From the NCBI RefSeq assembly GCF_000186865.1, contig NW_008705575.1:536577-600576 (forward strand): DNA of 64,000 nucleotides. The letters run 5' to 3'. Under the pieces are notes generated by a model. It searched no databases. It worked only from the letters and a program-made list of their open reading frames with translations, and had not been told where the DNA came from. Position 1 is the stretch's first letter; every line of letters starts with the position of its first letter. Positions 53,201 through 60,687 of this stretch are shown here, piece after piece. The stretch comes from Aureococcus anophagefferens. Lineage: Eukaryota; Sar; Pelagophyceae; Pelagomonadales; Pelagomonadaceae. Position numbers and translations under genes: made by a program.

Positions 53201-56200
53201 ACGACGTCGACGCCAAGGTCGTCTCCGACGAGACGCGCGAGTTCATGGGCCAGTGCAAGGTCAACCTCGCCAAGCACCGCGACTTCCGCGGCCGCTGCGT
53301 GCGCCACTGGTACCCGCTGGTCGGCGAGGACGGCAAAGCGGACCTGGACCGGGGCACGCTCGAGCTCTTCACGGCGTTTCGCCACAACCCGGACCTCGCC
53401 GTCGTCGACGTGCCCGAGGAGCACGCGGTGGACCCCCACATCGGCACGGAGGACCCCAACGAGGTCGGCATCGTGCTCATCCGCGCGAAGAATCTCAAGG
53501 ACGGCGGCGGCCGCGGGACGATTTTGGGCGGGTCCGCGAACGCGAAGCGCGTGAACCCCTACGTGAAGTCGTACGTCGGCACGTGGGAGCCCCAGAGGTC
53601 GGACGTCAAGGAGGGCACGGCGTCGCCCGTCTGGGTCGACACCTACGCCTTCGAGTGCGACGACTGGAACGCCGACATCTGCTTCGAGGTCTACGACAAG
53701 AACGCGATCGCGAACCGGCCCGACGAGCTCCTCGGCACGCTCACGATCCCCGTTAAGTCGCTGAGCAGCCGGAAGCCCCTGCGCAAGTGGTGCCGCCTCG
53801 CCGACAAGAGCGGCAAGCCGTCGAAGACCTGCGGCGATTTGGACGTGTGCCTCCACTGGCGCCACAGCCCCAAGGTGAAGGGCTTCCCCTACGACTTCGA
53901 GCTCGACCCGCCCGCGCCGGAGCACCTCCAGCTCAACCAGCTCCAGATCCACGTCGTCCGCGCGCGGGGGCTCCAGTCCGCGGAGCACCACGGCGGCGGC
54001 TTCCTCCAGCAGGCGTCGAGCTCGCGGAGCCTGTCGAAGGGCGGGTCCGCGCGGAACTTTGGGAGCGCGGCGTCGGCGAAGCCCGCGGGCTCGTCGGAGC
54101 CGCAGGTCAAGCTCCAGATCGGGTCCCTGGCGCCCCAGCGCACGAAGAAGGTGGAGCGGACGCTGAACCCGGACTTCGACGAGCGCGTCGTCTTCGACGA
54201 CGTCTACGACCCGACGCTGTCCGTCGTCTGCACCGTCGAGGACGGCGCGAAGAGCACGACGCAGCCCGAGTTCCACGGCAAGGTCACGGTGCCGATCCGC
54301 ATCCTGGCCCACCGCCTGCCGCTCCGCAAGTGGTTCCTCCTGGAGAACAAGAAGGGCCGCGCGGACGCGGCGCTCGGGCGCATGGAGCTCGTCTTCCGCT
54401 GGTGCTACAACCGCTTCCTGGACGTGAACTTGCCGGAGGAGGGCGCCATCGACGACCAGGTCCACGAGTCGCCGAACGAGCTCTTCGTGGTGCTGATCCG
54501 CGCGCGGAACCTCCACGTCGAGGACCGGAAGTCGCGCGGCGATTCCTGCGACCCCTACGCGAAGCTGACGTGCTGCGGCAAGATGAAGAAGTCGTCCGTG
54601 CGCAAGAAGACGCTGAACCCGCGGTGGATCGAGCGCATGGCCTGGGACGCCGACGACATCTCCGACGAGCTCGTCGTGGAGATCCACGACACGGAGGTCA
54701 TGGGCGGCCACGACTTCATGGGCCAGTGCCGCATCTCCATGGAGGACCTGAAGAAGCGCCAGTCCCTGCGGCGCTGGTTCGCGCTCACGGACGGCCACGA
54801 CCTCGCGGACAAGGACCGGGGGGACCTGGAGCTGCTCCTCCACTGGCGCTACAACCCGGAGATGCGCGGCCGCACGTTCCCGGAGGACGACCCCGCGGAC
54901 CCCTACCCGGACAAGACGTGCAACGCGCTGAAGATCGTGCTCGTGCGCGCGAAGAAGCTCAAGATGCTCGACAAGTACCTCTTCCACCGCGGCGGGTCCA
55001 CGGACCCCGTCTGCACGATCAAGTTCCACGACGAGCGCCGCGTGTCGTCCACCAAGAAGCGCGACCTGAACCCGGAGTGGGGCGAGAGGTTCACGTTCGA
55101 CGACGTCGACAAGCTCGAGGAGGACCACTTCGAGGTGTTGATCGAGGACGTCGAGGCCGGCGGCCAGCGCGACGTCGTCGGCCGCGTGAAGATCTACACG
55201 TCGTCCTTCCAGGACCGGAAGCCCCACCGGCGCTGGTACTGGCTCGAGGGGGAGCACGACGCGCAGCCGCGCACGTCCGGCAAGGTCGAGCTGATCACGC
55301 GGTGGATCCACGACCCCGCGCTGGTGCTCGACGTCGAGGACGAGACGCTCGTCGACGAGTTCATCGGCGTGGAGGAGCCCAACGAGGTGACCGTGTGCGT
55401 CGTGCGGTGCCGGAAGCTCCAGCGGACGTCGCGGACGCTGGCGTTGAAGGACTCGTCGTGCCCCTTCGTCAAGGTGCGGACCAAGTTCGAGGAGAAGAAG
55501 ACGCGGACGCTGCGCGCGACGGTGCACCCGCAGTACATGAAGCGCTTCGCCTTCGAGATGCGCGCGGGCGACGATGATCTGCTCGTCGAGACGTGGGACG
55601 GCGGCGAGCGCGACGGCGACGACCCGCTCTTCATGGGCCGCGCGCGGATCTGTGTGGAAATCAAATCTTCAACCCGACTTCAATGTGAGCGTAATCGAAC
55701 GTTTTGACACGAGCACTTCCGCCGTGCTTCGAGAACTCGACGAGAGCGATCGATTCGTCCAAAAATCAGCCGAATCGATTTCGATGTGACCGAGCTAGAG
55801 AATTCTGAAGTTTGGCCCCGACGTCCCGGCTCACTGGTTGATTTCCACACAGGCGCGGATCCACCTCCGCGCGCTCGACGACCGCGTCCCCCACCGCATG
55901 TGGCTGACGCTCGGCGACGCCAAGGGCAAGCACGACGCGGCCAAGGGCCGGGGCCAGGTCGAGGTCGTCGCGTGGCACCACTACAACCCGCGGCACCACT
56001 GCGACGTGCCCGGCGACGCGCGCGACGACGCCGTGCCCGACGGGCCCTGCAACCAGATCTGCGTGTCCGTGCTCCGCGCCTGGAACCTGACGGCGCTGGA
56101 CCACAAGTCGGCGAGCAGCGGCTTCGCGGGCTCGTCGGACCCGTTCTGCGTCGTCCACTGCAACGGCCAGGACAAGACGACGGCGACGATCGACGCGGAC

Positions 56201-58823
56201 GTGCACCCCGTCTGGCTCGCGACGTTCAAGTTCCTGGCGTCGCCGAAGAACGACGTGCGCTTCGACGTCTGGGACTACGACTCCCTGCGGAGCAACAAGT
56301 TCATCGGCACCGCGGCGTTCCCCCTCGGCGACGCGCCGTTCGAGAAGGGCCGGCCGCGGCGGCTCTGGCTCAAGCTCACGAACCGCGACGGCTTCAAGGA
56401 CAAGCGGCGGGGCATGGTCGAGATCTTCGTGCACTGGCACACGTCCATGAAGCTCTACAAGGAGGAGGAGATCGACGACGTCGCGCACCTCACCGAGGAC
56501 GGGTCCGTCGAGTACGCGGGCGGCTACCGGCCCAAGAAGAAGCCGAAGAGGCCCACGGGCCACGCGCCGGAGCAGCTCGTCGTCGCCGTGCTGAAGGCCT
56601 CCGGGCTGAAGGAGCTGGCGCTCGACACCGCGGTCCGCGTGACAATAGACGTCGACGACGTATCCAAGTCCACCGTGCCCAAGGTCGTCGCGCGCGACGG
56701 CGCCTTCTTCCAGGAGCGGTTCCACTTCGACGTCGAGGCCTGGGAGGGGCCGGGCTACTGGGACGGGCCCGACGTCACGCTGTCGCTCCACACCGCGCGC
56801 GACGCGTCTGCGGCGCCCGACTGGGCCATGGCCCTCGGCTCGAAGACCTACAAGGTGGCCATCTTCACGCTGAAGGATCGGCGCACGATCACCTTCGACA
56901 ACGGCCTCGCCGTCGACGTCTTCTTCCACTGGCGCCACCTCCAGGACCCGCAGGTCTTCGCGCGGCCGCGGAAGGACGGCGGCGACCCGCGGGCGGCGTC
57001 CGGCGGGGCGCCGCGCGCGCCGCCCGCGGCCGCGCCGGCGCCCGCGAAGCCGTCCTTGGCCCCGGGCATGTCCTGGACGGACACGATGCGGCTCGGCGCC
57101 GGCGACACGTCGACGGAGGCGACGTCGACGGACGTGAACACGCTCTCGTTCCTCGTCGACGACCGGTCGATGGCGGACACGGTCGAGGACAAGTCGCTCG
57201 AGGGGGGCCGGTCCTTCCTCGTCGACGACGGCTCCGTGGACGACGCGGCGTCGAGCTCCTTCGAGGAGAGCAAGGACTCCGCCGCGCCCGCGCCCGCGGC
57301 CGCGCGGCGGCGCCGGTCGTCGCGCCACGGCCGGGGCCAGCTCGTGCCGGCGTCGCGCGCGGCGCACGGCATGTACGACGTCGCCACGGACGCCTACGAC
57401 TTCGACGTCGAGGCCGTCGAGGTCGAGGTCGTCGTCCACGGCGCGCGCGGCGTGCCGTCGACGCGGTTCCTCTCGCTCGACGCGAACGTCAACGTCGCGG
57501 CCGTCGACGCCAGGGCAGCAAAAGGGTGATTCAACGTCGCTTCAACGTGAGTGTTCCGCGCGCGCGCGTTCTGGGAAAAGCATCCACGCTTCGAGACCGT
57601 TCCAAGAGATGATCGCTCGTCCCAAAAATTAGCCGAAACGAGTGGAAAGCGACCGAGATAGGAGCCTCCAAGGTTGGGAATTTCGCACCCTTTTCCTGCC
57701 CAGGTCGACGCGGCGCGCAAGGAGGACCAGTACGCGGCCTACTCCACGGGCTCGGCCACGGGGACCTTCGAGACGACGCCGGGCATGGGCGCCAAGTTCT
57801 GCGCCGCGGCCTGGGACTCGCGGCGGACGTTCGTCGTCGCGCCGTCGACGGTGCTGAACTGTGTGGAAATCAACCACTGGTTTGGGACGTCCCGACCAAA
57901 CTTTGAAATTCTCTAGCTCGGCCAAATCGAAGTCGATTCGGCTGACTTTTGGATGAATTGATCGCTCTCGTCAAGTTCTCGAAGCACTGCCGAAGAGTCC
58001 GGTCCAAACCGTTCGATTACGCGCATATTGAAGTCGGATTGAAGATTTGATTTCCACTCAGGTGCTCAATCTGACGCTCGCGGGGCGCGGCTCGCGCGCG
58101 GTGCGCCGGTACGTGCAGCAGCTGCCGTTGCAGGTGCTGGGCTTCGCGTCGCTCTGGATCGCGAGCCCCCACGGCGAGCCGCGGCGCGACCGCGACTGGC
58201 TGCCGCTCTGCGGCGGCGCGCTGTCGGGCGACGACTGGACGCAGGACCGCGGCGAGCTCGACGTGGAAATCCGCGTACTCGGCCCCGCGGACCCCGCGCG
58301 CCTCGCTGTGAAGCGGCCCTGGAGCCGCCACGTGCCGCCGACGCCGCCCTTCGCCATCGACGCGCCGGCGCTGCGGGAGCTGCCGCCGGATCTGAAGAAG
58401 GGCGCGCTCGTGCCGTTGGTCTTTCCGACGACGTTCCGCGCGCTCGGCCGGACGTCGACGCCCGCGGCGAACTACCGGCGGGCGCTGAGCCTCCTGCCGC
58501 TCCACGGCGGCGACGCGCGGGACGACGCGACGAAAAAGCGGCGGCTCATCGAGCAGCACTTCATCCGCGCCGCGGGGCACAACGTCGCGAAGCGGCTCAT
58601 CCGCGGCGGCGCGGGCCGCGAGAGCCAGCTCCCGCCGCCGGGCAAGCGCCGCTTCGACGGCTCGGGCTTCGTCTACCCGGCGGACACGCCGGACCCGCGG
58701 CGGCCGCCCGCGACGTACCCGGACACGCTCGCGTCGCTCTGCCGCACGGCCGCGGGCATCCGCACGCGGGACTTCTACGTCACGGGGGACCCGACGCTCC
58801 TGCCCCCTAATGTGCTTTTGTGA
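50207..58823 (+). CDS. Giant multi-C2-domain protein (about 13 C2 domains), five exons, four introner introns
   Basis: Exons 50207-51160, 51361-55641, 55853-57502, 57704-57850 and 58062-58823. Every exon length is a multiple of three and every intron is phase 0; 2597 residues. C2 domains start at GVLKVTLVEGKELL, NELHVVLMRASGLK, NELIVVVIRATRLL, CLQVFVARGKGLQ, NELTITVIRAKRLL, NEVGIVLIRAKNLK, NQLQIHVVRARGLQ, NELFVVLIRARNLH, NALKIVLVRAKKLK, NEVTVCVVRCRKLQ, NQICVSVLRAWNLT, EQLVVAVLKASGLK and VEVEVVVHGARGVP. Many keep Ca2+-loop Asp residues (SDPYV...FDHDD); some are degenerate (VNPYVK, SCPFVK). No membrane helix or enzymatic domain was seen. Probably a Ca2+/phospholipid-dependent scaffold, like ferlin or MCTP arrays but without their anchors. 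The last exon's PF/PL-rich end is unlike C2. Confidence 0.85.
51169..51360 (+). mobile_element. Introner element 3 (subfamily A, 192 bp); intron 51161-51360
   Basis: Ends CAGGGCAGCAAAAGAGAG and CTCTCTTTTGCTGCCCAG form a near-perfect 18-bp inverted repeat. Flanking duplication GTGAACAT (51161-51168, donor) versus GTCCACAT (51361-51368, exon), 6 of 8. The intron is 200 bp, GT-AG, phase 0. Removal joins DDFMGR to VHIKMRDLKDK inside the second C2 domain. Confidence 0.95.
55650..55852 (-). mobile_element. Introner element 4 (subfamily B, 203 bp); GC-AG intron 55642-55852
   Basis: Perfect 15-bp inverted repeats: CTGTGTGGAAATCAA at the left, TTGATTTCCACACAG at the right. Perfect duplication GCGCGGAT at 55642-55649 and 55853-55860. 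The host copy begins GC, so the intron is GC-AG, 211 bp, phase 0. Removal joins PLFMGR to ARIHLRALDD in the tenth C2 domain. The core is reverse-complementary to introner 6. A GT donor 10 bp inside (GTGTGG) would break the frame. Confidence 0.93.
57511..57703 (-). mobile_element. Introner element 5 (subfamily A, 193 bp); intron 57503-57703
   Basis: Ends CAGGGCAGCAAAAGGGTG and CACCCTTTTCCTGCCCAG. Perfect duplication GTCGACGC at 57503-57510 and 57704-57711. The core is inverted relative to introners 1 and 3. The intron is 201 bp, GT-AG, phase 0, joining NVAAVDA directly across to VDAARKED with the duplicated VDA counted once. Confidence 0.95.
57859..58061 (+). mobile_element. Introner element 6 (subfamily B, 203 bp); intron 57851-58061
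   Basis: Ends CTGTGTGGAAATCAA and TTGATTTCCACTCAG (one mismatch). Duplication GTGCTGAA (57851-57858, donor) versus GTGCTCAA (58062-58069, exon), 7 of 8. The intron is 211 bp, GT-AG, phase 0. It is separated from introner 5 by a 147-bp exon. Confidence 0.95.
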
Positions 58824-58851
58824 AAAAGGGTTGTGCACAAAACCGGTTAGC

Positions 58852-59265
58852 CTACTCGCCCGCGAGCTCGAGGGACACGTCGATCTTCCGCTCGCCGCCG
58901 GAGAGCTTCTTCACGTGGACGGTGACGTCGACCGTGAGGCTGTTCTTGCTCATGTCGTAGGTCGCGGACTTGAAGACCGCGTGCTTCTTGTCCAGCTTGT
59001 GCTGGACGCAGTCCGTGCTCGACGTGTCCGCCAGGAGGACGTCGCGCCCCGAGAACACGTAGGGCTCGTCGACGCAGTTGATGTTCGTCGCGCCGGAGAT
59101 GGACAGGTCGAGGTGCGACGCGTTTTTAATGTTGATCTCCGCCTTGATCTTCTCGCCGAGGACCTTCTCGGAGCCCTTGTAGGGGCCGGTGGGCCGCGAC
59201 GTCATCACGTGCGTCCTCGACGCCGCCGCGGCGCCGACGCACATCAACACGCGGAGGGCCAGCAT
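58852..59265 (-). CDS. Small secreted protein of unknown function
   Basis: 137 residues from ATG 59265. Signal peptide MLALRVLMCVGAAAASRTHV. The mature part is beta-rich with a cysteine pair (TNINCVDEPYVFSGRDVLLA; TDCVQHKLDKKHAVF) and repeated strand-like segments (IKAEINIKNASHLDLSISGA; LTVDVTVHVKKLSGGERKID). It has an N-glycosylation site at NAS. No family recognised; the fold may be a small lipocalin- or MD-2-like beta sandwich, which is a guess. It converges with the C2 gene 28 bp away. Confidence 0.55.
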   Translation of the reverse strand: MLALRVLMCVGAAAASRTHVMTSRPTGPYKGSEKVLGEKIKAEINIKNASHLDLSISGATNINCVDEPYVFSGRDVLLADTSSTDCVQHKLDKKHAVFKSATYDMSKNSLTVDVTVHVKKLSGGERKIDVSLELAGE

Positions 59266-59542
59266 CGCGCGAGCGCCTCCGGGCGTCGGGGGTCCGGCTG
59301 CGCGTCGAGCGTCGGGCGCTCCGGCTGCTCGAGGAGGGCGCGCACCTCTAGAGCACGAGTAGCTATAGAGGCTCTGTGGCAATTGTGAGCAGCTTGAACT
59401 CCCATATCATCGAGTTGCACAGACTACAGTTTCCGCGCCGTGCCCGGACTGGGCAGCTTCGCGGCATTCGTGTTCTCGGACGCAGCCCAAAACGCAAAGC
59501 AACCGACCTCGGGCAGCACAACACCACCAACTCCTCGCAGCA

Positions 59543-60379
59543 ATGGCCCGCTTCTTCCGCCGCGCCGTGACGACGAACAACAAGTCCCTCAGCGAGCTCG
59601 CCATCGAGGAGCGGCCGTCCTTCAGCCGCGTGTCCTTCAGCAAGAAGTCGCTCGCGGAGCTCTGTAAGGACCAGGACGCCTCGGACGGCAGCTCGCCGCG
59701 CACGCCCGCCGGCGGCGCCTGGGGCTCCTGCAAGACGCCCTCGGCCGCGGGAACCTGCAAGACGCCCCGCACGCCCGCGGCGGCGTGCAAGACGCCGCGG
59801 ACGCCTGGCGGCGAGCGGACGCCGCGGACGCCCGGCGGGCGCTTCATCAAGCGCAGCGGCTCGGACAAGACGAAGATCCACATCTCCACGTCCGGCGACG
59901 CGACGACCGTGACGCTCGAGACGACGACGACGGGCGACGTCAAGTGCGGCGCCACGCCCGCGACGGCGGCTCCGGAGGCCGACGCGATGATCGCGAAGCC
60001 GTCGCTGTCCCGCGCCGAGGCCCTCGGCGCGCGGCCGGGCCACTTCGCGCGCACGCACGCCAAGGCCGTCGCCGCGGACGTGCTCACGATCGTCGTGCCG
60101 AACGACGGCGAAGTCAGCCCCAAGAGCGCGAAAACGGTCCGCGTGCGCCGCCAGCTCAAGCCCGGCGGCGCCAAGAGCCCGAAGCGCGCGCAGGAGCTCA
60201 AGTCCGAGCGCGAGCAGGAGCTCGAGGCGCGCCTGGCGCTCCTCGAGGCGCAGCTCGCGCAGCAGCGCCCGGGCGGCGACAACGACGCGGGGCGGCACGA
60301 CGACGCCGCGGCGGCCGCCGCGCTCGAGACCTTCGCCGAGGCGTCGGCGCCGGGGCTCGTGGCCATGGTGAGCGCCTAG
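59543..60379 (+). CDS. Ser/Thr-Pro-rich protein, paralogue of the gene at 62.2 kb (unknown family)
   Basis: 278 residues. Blocks shared with the 62217 gene: KSLSEL, PRTPGGRFIKR, TKI-x-I, TTVTLET, ATPATAAPE, PSLSRA-x-x-LG-x-x-PGHFARTH and a C-terminal coiled coil (SEREQELEARLALLEAQLAQ). The middle has repeated CKTP and RTPGG units, minimal proline-directed kinase sites. No enzymatic or membrane domain. The family is not recognised. The shared FARTH and RFIKR blocks suggest two short binding motifs linked by disorder. Confidence 0.6.
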   Translation: MARFFRRAVTTNNKSLSELAIEERPSFSRVSFSKKSLAELCKDQDASDGSSPRTPAGGAWGSCKTPSAAGTCKTPRTPAAACKTPRTPGGERTPRTPGGRFIKRSGSDKTKIHISTSGDATTVTLETTTTGDVKCGATPATAAPEADAMIAKPSLSRAEALGARPGHFARTHAKAVAADVLTIVVPNDGEVSPKSAKTVRVRRQLKPGGAKSPKRAQELKSEREQELEARLALLEAQLAQQRPGGDNDAGRHDDAAAAAALETFAEASAPGLVAMVSA

Positions 60380-60687
60380 GCGAACTCGGCCTTTTAATTT
60401 GCTGCATATATACTTGCTTCGTTCTGCTTGCGGATACACGCTGGCTTACATACGTACGGAGCCAGGCCTGGAGCCAGGCGCGGCTTGTGGCGCGCTGCGC
60501 ACGCCGCAGGCGTCCAGCCAATCGTTGACGTTGGGGCCGCCGCGCCCGCCCGCGCCGCCGCCCGCGCTGCACGCTGTCCACCGCCTGCACCACCTGCCGC
60601 CGCAGCAGCCGCCGCCGCCGCGCTGCACGCCGTCCACTGCCGTCACAACTGCACACCGTCCACCGGTACTGCGCTGCCGCCGCAGCC
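60380..60687. promoter_or_regulatory. 308-bp interval upstream of the NEIL3-like gene with a degenerate triplication
   Basis: It begins with an AT-rich stretch (GCATATATACTTG at about 60403). Before the ATG are three related units, CTGCACGCTGTCCAC, CTGCACGCCGTCCAC and CTGCACACCGTCCAC, at about 60567, 60622 and 60649, separated by CCG-rich filler. No gene seen. Probable promoter and 5' leader. Confidence 0.45.

Noticed and set aside
51292..55527. A 1411-codon open frame antisense to the C2 gene
   Set aside because: It is a by-product of GC-rich codon bias, which removes stops from other frames. It has no domain, is Arg/Val/Leu-rich, and mirrors the C2 repeats. Similar antisense frames lie opposite ACSS3, TFIP11, the fusion gene and the carboxypeptidase.
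55651..55660. GT at 55651 (GTGTGG) as donor of the introner 4 intron
   Set aside because: It would leave one extra base and break the reading frame with the CAG acceptor; the GC at 55642 gives a perfect C2 continuation and matches the layout of the other five.
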